A stretch of 64,000 nt of DNA, from contig NZ_JAQQXP010000005.1 in NCBI RefSeq assembly GCF_028595265.1, positions 62,001-126,000 of the forward strand, written 5' to 3'. This document shows, one piece after another, positions 1 to 8,251 of the stretch. The stretch is from Alteromonas gilva (GTDB lineage Bacteria > Pseudomonadota > Gammaproteobacteria > Enterobacterales > Alteromonadaceae). The translations under genes were made by a program, and so were the position numbers. A model generated the notes under the pieces. It ran no database searches, was not told where the DNA came from, and worked only from the letters and a program-made list of their open reading frames with translations. Within the stretch, counting starts at the first letter, position 1. Every line of letters starts with the position of its first letter.

Positions 1-275
1 CTACTCAGGGACACTTTACGCATCTTGTTACTATTCCTTTAAATTTTTTTAACAGGATGTAACTTACGTAATTTATTTAACTCGAACAAATTGTTTATTT
101 TTCATAATCCATAGAGCAAGCCTATACTTAGATTTTAACGCCTGCCGCCTAGGTATCCGTATTGCATTACCCATTAACGTAAACTATACATCCGCCAAAA
201 ATAACTATTATTACCGAGAGTGAATTCACGTTATTTTTACACTTTGCAAATCAATTTTTGACATCAGGACGTAAT

Positions 276-1592
276 ATGATCGATCGACGGCAATTCCTTG
301 CAATGGCATCTGCAACCATGACTGCACCACTTTTTGCCAAAGCTGCAACGTCTTCTGTTCCACAGGATGGTTCGTTTCCGGATAAATTCTTCTGGGGCGC
401 AGCGAGTGCCGGCCATCAGGTTGAAGGCAATAACGTAAATTCCGATATCTGGTTGCTGGAAAATGTAAAACCTACCTTATTTAAAGAGCAATCCGGGGAT
501 GCATGTAACAGTTTCGAGTTGTGGGAAACTGATTTGGAGCTCTGCCGTAGTCTTGGATTCAGCGCTTACCGTTTTTCTATTGAATGGGCACGAATTGAAC
601 CGGAACCAGGTTTATTTAGTCAGGCCATGATTGATCACTACAAGCGTATTATAGACGGGTGTCACAAGCGAAATATGATCCCGCTGGTTACTTTTAACCA
701 TTTCGCCAGTCCGGTATGGTTTGGCGCTCGCGGCGGTTGGATCAACCCTGAAGCGCCTGCATTGTTTGCAAATTACTGCAGCAAAGTCGCCAGTCAAGTC
801 GCTGACAGTATTGGTTATGCGGTAACGTTTAACGAACCTAACTTACTACGCTTATTAAAAGTGATAGGCATACCGCCCTTTGTTTGGGATATGCAGGAAA
901 AAATGCTGGCTGCTGCAGGAAAAGCATCCCAGTCTGATTATTTCTGTGCGATAAATGCGGCACGATTATCAGATTTGGATGTGATGAACTCGCTTTTAAT
1001 TGAAGGCCACATAGCTGCACGTCAAGCAATCAAAGCAGAACGCACTAATCTTGATGTTGGTTTTACTCTGGCGATGTTGGATGACCAATCTGAAGGGCCG
1101 GATTCCGTTCGTGATGATATGCGACAGTATAACTATGGCGACTGGTTAAACGTGACAGAAACCGATTTTATCGGCGTGCAAAACTATGAAAAGGTGATAT
1201 GGAATGATAAAGGGCGTGTACACACACCGGAAGATGCTGAAAAGAATAATGCCGGTAGCTGGATTGACGCGACCTCATTGGCCAATACAGTAGCCTACAC
1301 CTATGCAGAAACAGGCAAGCCTATTATTGTTTCCGAACATGGTATTGGTACAAACGATGATAGTCAGCGCGAACGATTCATTAAACATTCTTTAAAGCAT
1401 TTACAACGTCTTATTGAGGACGGAGTGCCGGTGAAAGGCTATATCCACTGGACGTTGCTGGATAACTTTGAATGGATATCGGGTTATTCCGAACACTTTG
1501 GGTTGCATACCGTCGATAGAAAGACCTTCGAACGCAAACCAAAACCCAGTGCTTTAGCCTACTCAAAAATTATTAAACAGAATCGCGTATAG
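276..1592 (+). CDS. Tat-exported GH1 beta-glucosidase-like glycoside hydrolase
   Basis: A family 1 retaining glycosidase, expected to cleave beta-glucosides outside the cytoplasm. The acid/base Glu is in TFNEP (E187) and the nucleophile Glu in VSEHG (E354). The second motif usually reads TENG, so the His is a variation. The aglycone/glucose motifs FFWGAASAGHQVEG (near 38-51) and LLDNFEW near the C-terminus are also family hallmarks. The N-terminus MIDRRQFLAMA followed by a hydrophobic stretch is a twin-arginine signal. The ATG at 276 is chosen over an in-frame TTG at 258 because CAGGA lies about six bases upstream. At 438 residues it is a usual GH1 length. A GST gene follows after 6 bases, so the two are probably cotranscribed. 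The true sugar substrate is not visible; a phenolic glycoside is inferred from the neighbouring ring-cleavage genes. Confidence 0.88.
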   Translation: MIDRRQFLAMASATMTAPLFAKAATSSVPQDGSFPDKFFWGAASAGHQVEGNNVNSDIWLLENVKPTLFKEQSGDACNSFELWETDLELCRSLGFSAYRFSIEWARIEPEPGLFSQAMIDHYKRIIDGCHKRNMIPLVTFNHFASPVWFGARGGWINPEAPALFANYCSKVASQVADSIGYAVTFNEPNLLRLLKVIGIPPFVWDMQEKMLAAAGKASQSDYFCAINAARLSDLDVMNSLLIEGHIAARQAIKAERTNLDVGFTLAMLDDQSEGPDSVRDDMRQYNYGDWLNVTETDFIGVQNYEKVIWNDKGRVHTPEDAEKNNAGSWIDATSLANTVAYTYAETGKPIIVSEHGIGTNDDSQRERFIKHSLKHLQRLIEDGVPVKGYIHWTLLDNFEWISGYSEHFGLHTVDRKTFERKPKPSALAYSKIIKQNRV

Positions 1593-1598
1593 TTCAGT

Positions 1599-2213
1599 AT
1601 GTTTAGATTATTCGCATCCCCTGGAGCCTGCTCTCAGATTTCCATTATTATATTGGAAAAAGCGCAGGCTAATTATGAACTCCACAGTGTTCACCTCGCC
1701 AAAGGTGAACACAAAAAGGCAGAATATCTTTCAATTAATCCCAAAGGAAAAGTCCCCGCTCTGATGACTAAACACGGGGTGCTCACTGAAACGCCGGCTA
1801 TTGTGTTATTTTTGCATGAAGAATTCGAAAATGCAGATATTCTTCCTGCTAACTACCCGGTGACTGAAGTCGTCAGCGATCTGAGCTGGTTTGCCAGTTT
1901 TATTCATCCACTTATTACCCGTTACGCTAAACCAGATCTAATTGGCGTGACCACTGAAGTCGATGCAGTAAAAACAGTCGCTCAAACTCAATTGAACAGC
2001 GCCTATCGCAGCATTGAGAAAAGGCTGTCGGCCTCCCCTTTTTGGAATGGTGACAACTGGAGCGCCGTTGACGTTTACCTGTTCTGGACTATAAATCGGT
2101 TGAAACGGGCAGGTTTTGCATTTTCGGAATTTGACCACGTTATTCAACACTATCAAAAAATGTTAGCCAGCCCTGTGGTGAAACGCGCGTTACTGAAAGA
2201 AAGCGCATTGTGA
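1599..2213 (+). CDS. Glutathione S-transferase family protein
   Basis: A 204-residue GST with a thioredoxin-fold N-terminal domain. SPGACS at residues 8-13 carries the beta-class-like Ser/Cys region, KGKVPAL holds the cis-Pro, and TETPAIV matches the glutathione gamma-glutamyl binding Glu-Ser/Thr site. An all-helical C-terminal domain follows, with the SAVDVYLFW stretch typical of GSTs. It may conjugate or isomerise an electrophilic aromatic intermediate; maleylpyruvate isomerase-type GSTs do this in aromatic catabolism. The ATG lies 6 bases after the GH1 stop, which indicates one operon. The partner substrate is not shown by sequence. Confidence 0.85.
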   Translation: MFRLFASPGACSQISIIILEKAQANYELHSVHLAKGEHKKAEYLSINPKGKVPALMTKHGVLTETPAIVLFLHEEFENADILPANYPVTEVVSDLSWFASFIHPLITRYAKPDLIGVTTEVDAVKTVAQTQLNSAYRSIEKRLSASPFWNGDNWSAVDVYLFWTINRLKRAGFAFSEFDHVIQHYQKMLASPVVKRALLKESAL

Positions 2214-2222
2214 TTAAAACCC

Positions 2223-2258
2223 AAAACCGGCTTTCACTTGACTGTTTCAGCCGGTTTT
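2223..2258. terminator. Bidirectional terminator between converging operons
   Basis: AAAACCGGCT at 2223-2232 pairs perfectly with AGCCGGTTTT at 2249-2258, a 10-bp stem with a 16-base loop. The A and T ends give a T tail in either direction. It lies between the GST gene (plus) and the alpha/beta hydrolase gene (minus), and would stop both transcripts. Confidence 0.75.
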
Positions 2259-2284
2259 AGCGGTTCTATTTCGGACACTTTGAC

Positions 2285-3178
2285 TTAAGCCGAAATGACC
2301 TCGTTCACAAAATCGCGAATCTCACTACTCAGGCGCCGGTCGGATGTTCCAAGATGCCCGGCTATTGAGTAGTGATTATGGCCAGAGAGTATCATGCTGC
2401 GATCAAGGGTATGATTAACCTGAAGGCGCGCTTGTAATAGCCCGATGCATTCCTGTTGGAAGCGCTCTGGGTCGAGTTCAGTACAGGCAATAAATAAGGG
2501 AATAGAAGTAGCAATAAGTGCGGGTAACGGCATTCGCGATTGATACATGGACGCATCACCATAATACAACGTATCACGCTCATCCAATGGCGTCACACCA
2601 TATAACCCCGAGAGCAAGACTGCCGCTTTGATGTCTGTTTTGCCTGGATTAAGCTGTAAGTAGGTAGCCACATGACAGGCCCCGGCAGAGGTGCCGCATA
2701 GGATGATGTTATTCGCATCACCACCATACTCATGAATATTATCGTTTAACCACGCGACTACACGAGAGACATCATCGCCACCACTAGGCCATGTAAAGTC
2801 TGGGGCCAGGCGATAATTAATAACGACGCCTAACCACCCCAACTCTGCTGCCATGCGACCAACACAGGCATTATACCAGCGTTCATCGTCCCCCTTATCA
2901 CCTTTTAAAAATCCTCCTCCGTGTACGAAGACGAATACAGGTTTACTTGCGTCACTGCGACGACTATCAGCACCGTAAATATCCAGCACATGACGTTCAT
3001 GATCGCCATAAGCAACATTGGTGGCGCTCGCAGGTTGTCTGGCGACCAGCAATTTCTGCTCGTTATCAAAAATCGTCAGCAAGCCTTCCATCATAGAAGG
3101 GCCAAGCTCTCGACCCAAACTGCGGATTTGATTGCTTATGGCTGATATTTGCATAGTAAGGGTATCCTGATAAATCAT
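2285..3178 (-). CDS. Alpha/beta hydrolase, HGGG esterase type
   Basis: A 297-residue hydrolase of the hormone-sensitive-lipase/carboxylesterase fold. It has the oxyanion motif HGGG (about 86-89), the nucleophile elbow GTSAG (Ser164), a likely acid in CTELDPERF and a likely catalytic His in SGHNHYS near the C-terminus. Position as last gene of the ring-cleavage operon suggests it hydrolyses the meta-cleavage product or an ester intermediate, although classical C-C hydrolases (MhpC type) have a different motif layout. Its ATG overlaps the stop of the upstream FAH-family gene by 4 bases, so translation is coupled. No signal peptide is evident. Substrate is inferred only from context. Confidence 0.85.
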   Translation of the reverse strand: MIYQDTLTMQISAISNQIRSLGRELGPSMMEGLLTIFDNEQKLLVARQPASATNVAYGDHERHVLDIYGADSRRSDASKPVFVFVHGGGFLKGDKGDDERWYNACVGRMAAELGWLGVVINYRLAPDFTWPSGGDDVSRVVAWLNDNIHEYGGDANNIILCGTSAGACHVATYLQLNPGKTDIKAAVLLSGLYGVTPLDERDTLYYGDASMYQSRMPLPALIATSIPLFIACTELDPERFQQECIGLLQARLQVNHTLDRSMILSGHNHYSIAGHLGTSDRRLSSEIRDFVNEVISA

Positions 3179-3999
3179 TCAGCAGTGATGGTATTGATCA
3201 ATTTGCCCATAGGACCAATTTCAACCGACACACTATCACCCGGCTTCATCCACAGAGGCGGTGTTCTTTTGGCGCCAACACCTCCAGGTGTGCCGCTAGC
3301 TATCACATCACCAGGCTTTAAAGGCGTAAAGCTGGAAATATACGCAATCACAGTAGCGATCGGGAAAATCATATCGCCAATTGGCTGTTGCTGCACAATA
3401 TCATCATTCAAACGCGTAGTAACATTAATCTCAGAGAGATCACCGGCCTCGTCAGGGGTGACCATGTACGGACCAAAAGGCCCTGTTGTCGGAAAGTTTT
3501 TACCCGGCGTGAATTGGCGGGTATGCCACTGCCAATCCCGCACAGAAGCGTCATTAAAACACGCATATCCGGCAACATGAGACATCGCGTCTTGCTCCGA
3601 AATGTAACGTCCACCTTTACCTATGATGACTGCTAGTTCACCTTCAAAGTCTAATTGCGTTGAAACCTTTGGCATAACAATGGGCTGATTATGGCCAGAG
3701 AGTGAATCGGCAAAGCGCACAAAAATAGAGGGATGCTCTGTTGCCGCACGGCCCGTTTCTTGGCGGTGCGTTTCGTAATTGTGACCGACACAGAATACTT
3801 TATCGGGATTCGGAATAACCGGCGCCAGTGTGACATCAGCCAGAGCAATAGTCGTATCACTGTGCAGTGACGCCAGTGTGCCTGCCGAAATGGCTGTTTT
3901 AAGATCGGCGGCCTGACCAGATAAGTCGGTGATCACATCACCATTCAGACGACCGAATCCGAGTGCACCACCCTTGGTAGAAAAGCTTACATATTTCAT
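3175..3999 (-). CDS. Fumarylacetoacetate hydrolase family protein
   Basis: A 274-residue FAH-superfamily enzyme. FCVGHNYETH marks the start of the FAH fold, QLDFEGELAVIIGKGG contains the metal-binding Glu residues, and the C-terminal TPGGVGAKRTPP is a family signature. Members act as hydratases, decarboxylases or hydrolases on 2-oxo-acid or beta-diketo products of aromatic ring cleavage, using a divalent metal. In this operon it would process the product of the adjacent extradiol dioxygenase. It overlaps the downstream hydrolase gene by 4 bases and starts 18 bases after the dioxygenase stop. The exact reaction (hydratase versus hydrolase) cannot be decided from sequence. Confidence 0.87.
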   Translation of the reverse strand: MKYVSFSTKGGALGFGRLNGDVITDLSGQAADLKTAISAGTLASLHSDTTIALADVTLAPVIPNPDKVFCVGHNYETHRQETGRAATEHPSIFVRFADSLSGHNQPIVMPKVSTQLDFEGELAVIIGKGGRYISEQDAMSHVAGYACFNDASVRDWQWHTRQFTPGKNFPTTGPFGPYMVTPDEAGDLSEINVTTRLNDDIVQQQPIGDMIFPIATVIAYISSFTPLKPGDVIASGTPGGVGAKRTPPLWMKPGDSVSVEIGPMGKLINTITAE

Positions 4000-4017
4000 T
4001 GTTAATTCCTAAGTAAA

Positions 4018-4905
4018 TTAATTCAGCGGTTCAGGCTGCCAGGTTCGACGAAAACTAAATGTTTGTTCAGCCACCTTTAACCCTGCAAAATCTTTGTCGG
4101 ATATTCCCCATTGATCGATACGATTTTCTGGCCAAGTCCAGTCTTCAGGTGCACCAACCTTGTAGTCTTCAGGCACTTTTTCAACGGCAGTCGAAAACTC
4201 CACAACCGCGCCAAAAGGCGCAATATAATAAGCAAAAACATTATCACCCGGACCATGGCGGCCAGGCCCCCAAGCGGGCGTGCGATCATGATCTCGCAGA
4301 CGTCCCACGCCGCGCATTACAGCGTCCGTATCCTGCATTTCAAACGCGATATGATTGAGCGAGCTGAATCCGGCACGAGCAAACGCCGTGCTATGATGCG
4401 AGTCATTACAGCGCACAAACACCATGCCTTTTGTGCGGTCGGATACACGAAAATTAAGCACTTGCTCAACAATATCTGCAGTGCGTTCTGCATCCGTTGC
4501 ATTAAATACAACATGGGTGAGTTTGACCGGTAAATCCTCATCATCCAGTGTATCGACCTCTGTTGTATCTGCCAGAAAACGCAACAACTCACCTTCCGGC
4601 AATTCAACTATTATGCCTTCCCCTCCGCCAAGGTCATTACTAACCTCAGGACGAGCAGGAAAACCTGAGGCTTCGACCCGCGCTTTTAACGCTATTAATT
4701 CCTGTTTATCACAGACAAAGGTGACGCTTCGCACATACTTACTGTCGCCTTCTTCGAGCGCAACCAGGTATGGGAAGGTGCCTGAGCCTCTAATGTAATG
4801 GGTGTTATTTTGTTGCGCTGCCAGCTTAGCTCCCCACACATTGATTAAAAAATCGGCTGCCTGGTCGGCTGCTGGCAAAACCATTTCTATACTGCGTAGT
4901 TTCAT
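4018..4905 (-). CDS. VOC-family extradiol ring-cleavage dioxygenase
   Basis: A 295-residue type I extradiol dioxygenase of the vicinal oxygen chelate fold with two tandem VOC modules (about 1-115 and 127-250). The second module carries the apparent Fe(II) facial triad: His131 (LTHVVF), His185 (LNHIAF) and Glu236 (GAVVEF). The HHSTAF motif at 170-175 supplies the conserved catalytic His region, and GRHGPGDN near 216 is a family signature. It would open a catechol-type ring next to the hydroxyls (meta cleavage). The ATG follows directly after the GlcG-like gene stop (TAAATG), so the two are coupled. It resembles BphC-like enzymes; the particular catechol is unknown. Confidence 0.88.
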   Translation of the reverse strand: MKLRSIEMVLPAADQAADFLINVWGAKLAAQQNNTHYIRGSGTFPYLVALEEGDSKYVRSVTFVCDKQELIALKARVEASGFPARPEVSNDLGGGEGIIVELPEGELLRFLADTTEVDTLDDEDLPVKLTHVVFNATDAERTADIVEQVLNFRVSDRTKGMVFVRCNDSHHSTAFARAGFSSLNHIAFEMQDTDAVMRGVGRLRDHDRTPAWGPGRHGPGDNVFAYYIAPFGAVVEFSTAVEKVPEDYKVGAPEDWTWPENRIDQWGISDKDFAGLKVAEQTFSFRRTWQPEPLN

Positions 4906-5334
4906 TTAATTGTCCTCCAGTTCTGTAGCCACCGCGTCGATACCGGCCTGTGCACACAGTTCATCAACCTCACCGCTATCTCCGCTAATACCGATAGCCC
5001 CGATAATATTTCCCAGGCCATCCTTAATGAGGTTGCCACCCGGAGATAACGCCAGTTCTACACCACTTATCGTGGTCACACTGGCGAAAAAGGTTGGGTT
5101 ATTTTTAGCTTTTTCAGCAATTCCACGCGTATTGAATCCCATGCCCAGCGCGCCTTTAGCCTTTGCCAGCGCAATATCAAATCGGTATAAACTGGCCTTA
5201 TCTTGGCGTTTAAATGCCACTGGGTGTGCCCCCGCATCTAAAACAACAACGGCTAATGGATTGACGTTGTTGGTTCTGGCATAACTCAACGTGCCATCAA
5301 TGATCTTCTCTGCTAATGCTAGTGTTAATGTCAT
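4906..5334 (-). CDS. GlcG/HbpS family (DUF336) protein
   Basis: A 142-residue single-domain protein of the GlcG/HbpS heme-degrading-like family. It shows the usual VVVLDAGAHPVAFKRQD stretch, an ALAKAKGALGMG helix and the Gly-rich C-terminal IGAIGISGDSGEVDE. Relatives often accompany aromatic or glycolate catabolic genes, but their biochemical role is poorly defined; HbpS binds heme and iron. Here the start overlaps the monooxygenase stop by 4 bases and the dioxygenase start abuts its stop. An accessory role in the pathway is inferred, for example protection of the Fe(II) enzyme or an uncharacterised isomerase step. Confidence 0.85.
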   Translation of the reverse strand: MTLTLALAEKIIDGTLSYARTNNVNPLAVVVLDAGAHPVAFKRQDKASLYRFDIALAKAKGALGMGFNTRGIAEKAKNNPTFFASVTTISGVELALSPGGNLIKDGLGNIIGAIGISGDSGEVDELCAQAGIDAVATELEDN

Positions 5335-6908
5335 GCTATGAATTCCTCAGTTGGAGTAACGTTCTGCTTACCATCCAATTGATGTCTTAGCTGCATTAAC
5401 AATGCCTTGCAGCTTCCTTTTGCAGTGCCATAAACGTAATAGTCAGGACGCAGTAACACCGTATCCACGCCAGCCTCTTCTAACCATGCGTTCAGTTGGG
5501 GGTCATCCAATTGGTTTAAATCCACGACCTCAATATCAAGGTCAGGCAGCCATAATTTAAGGTCAGACAAGGCGTTATTCGCACCGTCGCTATTCGCAAC
5601 AAGCAGGCGCCAATCACCACGGGTGAGATCATCAAAGAGCTGTTCTGTTCCGTTAACCTTCACGCGGGGCTGAATAAACCGCCGTCCTGCTTCGGCTGTA
5701 TCTTTCGCAATAATGCCGGCAGCAACAGGAGGAATCAGGTCAGCCGCAGTGGTTGGCAGCTCACCATTTTTAACTTTCCTGCGTATTTCAATATCCCGTT
5801 CAGCAGCTTTTTGTTCATCGAGCATACAAATATAACGCCCGGCACCTACAGCGGCCGATATAACTGACCGTACATGAGGATCTCGCTCCGGCTGGTAAGT
5901 ATCTAATAGTGACTCGCTGGCTTTTTCCTGCGCGACTAAATCTAATTTCCACGCCAGGTTTGCAACGTCCCGAAATCCGTGACACATCCCCTGCCCAAAA
6001 AAGGGCGGCGTTTGGTGCGCAGCATCGCCTGCCAAAAAGACATTACCTGATTTCCATTGCTCCGCGACTAATCCGTGAAAGCGATAGGTTGCCGCACGAA
6101 CAATCTTATGGGGTACCCCCTGAAGATAAGGCGCCAATAATTCTGTGACTTTTGCAGGCTGCATCATTGCCTGATCATCTTCACCCGGCAATAACATCAA
6201 TTCCCAGCGCCTGTGGTTTCCTCGACCGGGAACAACGGTAGCAGGACGTTTTGGATCGCACATCATGACAGAGAGTTGCTGAATGTTTGCATCGTCCGGT
6301 AAACCGGTAAGTTCAGGAAAATGGATTTCACCTTCTACTTCAGCATCGACAACCAGCCAGGGTTCTTCAAACTCTAAGTCATCTAATTTAATACCCAACG
6401 ACTTTCTCACTGTACTTCGTGCACCATCACAGGCAATCACCCAGCGAGCATTCAGCGTGTCGGTATTGTTGTTACAACGAATCTGTAATGCCACCTTGTC
6501 ACTTTGCTGGGTAACCGATAGACACTCAGCCCCAAAGCGCAAAGATACGTTGCTGAATCGGGTCAAAGCATTACGAAGGTGCTCTTCCAGTTCTGGTTGA
6601 TAAAAAAAGTAATCATTAGACCAACCATAGGGGCGTGGTTTACCTACCGTTCCCATGTACCGTATGACACCATGATCGGCCCCAATATGCAGATGACCGT
6701 CAGTGTCACGCATGTCAGGTAAAATACGGTCATGCAATCCGATAGACTGAAATAATCGCACCATTTCATGGTCGAGGTGAACGGCACGAGGTAGTGGATA
6801 AGGCGTCGCCTCCTTCTCAAGAACGACGACGTTTAATCCTCGTTTTCCCAGTAAATTGGCCGCAAGAGCCCCTACCGGCCCGCAGCCAATAATTGCAACA
6901 TCAAACAT
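5331..6908 (-). CDS. MhpA-like FAD-dependent aromatic monooxygenase
   Basis: A 525-residue class A flavoprotein hydroxylase. The dinucleotide-binding GCGPVG is at 8-13, the DG motif at 161-162 (ACDGARS) binds FAD and NAD(P)H, and the GD motif at 294-295 (AGDAAHQTPPFFGQG) contacts the flavin ribityl chain. A thioredoxin-like C-terminal domain follows. The closest named family is 3-(3-hydroxyphenyl)propionate hydroxylase MhpA; related enzymes hydroxylate flavonoids and other phenols. It would add a hydroxyl group to yield the catechol cleaved by the downstream dioxygenase. GAGGAAA lies about 8 bases before the ATG. It starts 21 bases after the amidohydrolase stop and overlaps the GlcG-like gene by 4 bases. 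Confidence 0.9.
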   Translation of the reverse strand: MFDVAIIGCGPVGALAANLLGKRGLNVVVLEKEATPYPLPRAVHLDHEMVRLFQSIGLHDRILPDMRDTDGHLHIGADHGVIRYMGTVGKPRPYGWSNDYFFYQPELEEHLRNALTRFSNVSLRFGAECLSVTQQSDKVALQIRCNNNTDTLNARWVIACDGARSTVRKSLGIKLDDLEFEEPWLVVDAEVEGEIHFPELTGLPDDANIQQLSVMMCDPKRPATVVPGRGNHRRWELMLLPGEDDQAMMQPAKVTELLAPYLQGVPHKIVRAATYRFHGLVAEQWKSGNVFLAGDAAHQTPPFFGQGMCHGFRDVANLAWKLDLVAQEKASESLLDTYQPERDPHVRSVISAAVGAGRYICMLDEQKAAERDIEIRRKVKNGELPTTAADLIPPVAAGIIAKDTAEAGRRFIQPRVKVNGTEQLFDDLTRGDWRLLVANSDGANNALSDLKLWLPDLDIEVVDLNQLDDPQLNAWLEEAGVDTVLLRPDYYVYGTAKGSCKALLMQLRHQLDGKQNVTPTEEFIA

Positions 6909-6929
6909 TGTAAATTTCCTCAGGGCGGG

Positions 6930-8159
6930 CTAGTGATCAAAACCAGGCGTTTTATATAAACGCCCTTCTTGCATAATCATCACGATATTTTGCTTATTTT
7001 GCATAATGGATACGTCTTTTGTGGGATCGCCGTCGACAAGCAATAGATCAGCCAAATATCCCTCTTTAACCAAACCTATCTCATCTGCCATTCCCATCAA
7101 TTGGCCTCCCAGTTGTGTAGCAGCATGTAACGCTTCCGCAGGGGTGTAGCCAAAATGCTCAACCCATAACTCCAGATCGCGCGCATTGCGACCATTGGGG
7201 TTAAAGGGAAAACCATAATCGCCACCGGGTAATAATCTAACTCCATTGGCTTTTAACTGAGGCACCAGTGCTTTTAATTTGGATAACACAATTGCCGCAT
7301 CCTTTTTCATATGTGTCATATCCATATGTGGAGGCGGTGTTGCATCGAGAGTTGCCTGAATAATACCAACAGTGGGGGCGACAAACATTTCATCTTTTTT
7401 CGCGACTAACATGTCAATGGCTTCATCGTCTGCATACGTGCAGTGGTATAAAATTCTGAACCCGGCATTAATGCCAAGCTTAACGGCTTCACAGGCATGA
7501 GCGTGGCCAGTCAGCCAGACGTTACTTTCTCTTGCTTGCTCCCCCGCAGCCAACAATTCTTCTTCAGTGTAAAGCAACTCCAAAGATGCGCCGGGTTTGA
7601 GGGCGCTCTCTCCCGAGATAAGAAATTTAATTGCTTGAGCACCAAGTTCTGCGCATTCTTTGACAAACGCTTTAACGCCCTCTGGCCCGCGAGAATGTAA
7701 TTCGACATGACCGGGGTCCAAATCAGAATCGTTAGGTGGTTCGCGTTCAACCGAAGACGGAATCAGCCGAGGACCTGGCAGCGTCCCGTTTTTTAAATGT
7801 TCATTTAATGAAATTTCCAGTGTTTTACTTAACGCGCCAGCTGAATAGGCACTGGTAAAACCGTGATCAAGCAAAATTCTCGCATTAAGCGCTGTTGTAA
7901 GTGCGAGTTCTTCCGGTGGTAAAAACATACCCGGTACAAACTTTTCGACCGAAGTAGGCCAAGTTAAATGCGCATGGGCTTCAACCATGCCTGGCATCAA
8001 GGTTTTACCCTCAGCATTTATCACAAAATCGCCATCACCTTCAGGGATGGTGATTCTGCTAATCTGAACAATTTTTTTATCTTCTATTACAACAGAACCT
8101 ACATACAAGTTACTGCCGCTACCATCAAATATATTGGCGTCTTTAATTATCGTGCGCAT
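6930..8159 (-). CDS. Metal-dependent amidohydrolase
   Basis: A 409-residue amidohydrolase-superfamily TIM barrel of the imidazolonepropionase-like/prolidase-like branch. All metal-site residues are visible: HAH (His62, His64), a candidate carboxylated Lys178 (AIKFLIS), His219/His221 (GHAHA), His239 (YHCTY) and Asp314 (PGGDYG). It would hydrolyse an amide, lactam, lactone or similar cyclic bond. The ATG at 8159 is preferred over an in-frame GTG at 8168 because AGGTGA is spaced 5 bases before it. It is the first gene of the catabolic operon, so it may act on an entry substrate or on a late product. No export signal is seen. Substrate unknown. Confidence 0.85.
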   Translation of the reverse strand: MRTIIKDANIFDGSGSNLYVGSVVIEDKKIVQISRITIPEGDGDFVINAEGKTLMPGMVEAHAHLTWPTSVEKFVPGMFLPPEELALTTALNARILLDHGFTSAYSAGALSKTLEISLNEHLKNGTLPGPRLIPSSVEREPPNDSDLDPGHVELHSRGPEGVKAFVKECAELGAQAIKFLISGESALKPGASLELLYTEEELLAAGEQARESNVWLTGHAHACEAVKLGINAGFRILYHCTYADDEAIDMLVAKKDEMFVAPTVGIIQATLDATPPPHMDMTHMKKDAAIVLSKLKALVPQLKANGVRLLPGGDYGFPFNPNGRNARDLELWVEHFGYTPAEALHAATQLGGQLMGMADEIGLVKEGYLADLLLVDGDPTKDVSIMQNKQNIVMIMQEGRLYKTPGFDH

Positions 8160-8189
8160 CAGCGTCACCTATTCATTTTGTCCACTTTC

Positions 8190-8222
8190 TTATCTTGGCA
8201 TTCTCAGTTATTTGTTCAAATA
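8190..8222 (-). promoter_or_regulatory. Candidate promoter and LysR-type operator of the catabolic operon
   Basis: The 14-bp palindrome TATTTGTTCAAATA occupies 8209-8222. On the minus strand its centre supplies a TTGAAC -35 box, and an AGATAA -10 candidate lies 18 bases downstream, about 31 bases before the amidohydrolase ATG. A palindrome over the -35 box, just downstream of a same-strand LysR gene, fits control by that regulator. Read by eye; not tested. Confidence 0.42.
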
Positions 8223-8251
8223 TTTATTTTTTTGTTAAACATAGGTAAAAA

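Noticed and set aside
1..275. A promoter for the GH1 gene at the TATACT near 123
   Set aside because: No -35 box at a suitable distance was found, and the site is about 150 bases from the start, so it was not listed as a feature.
4059..4798. Plus-strand frames opposite the extradiol dioxygenase gene
   Set aside because: They are antisense to a gene with complete metal ligands and have no family resemblance.
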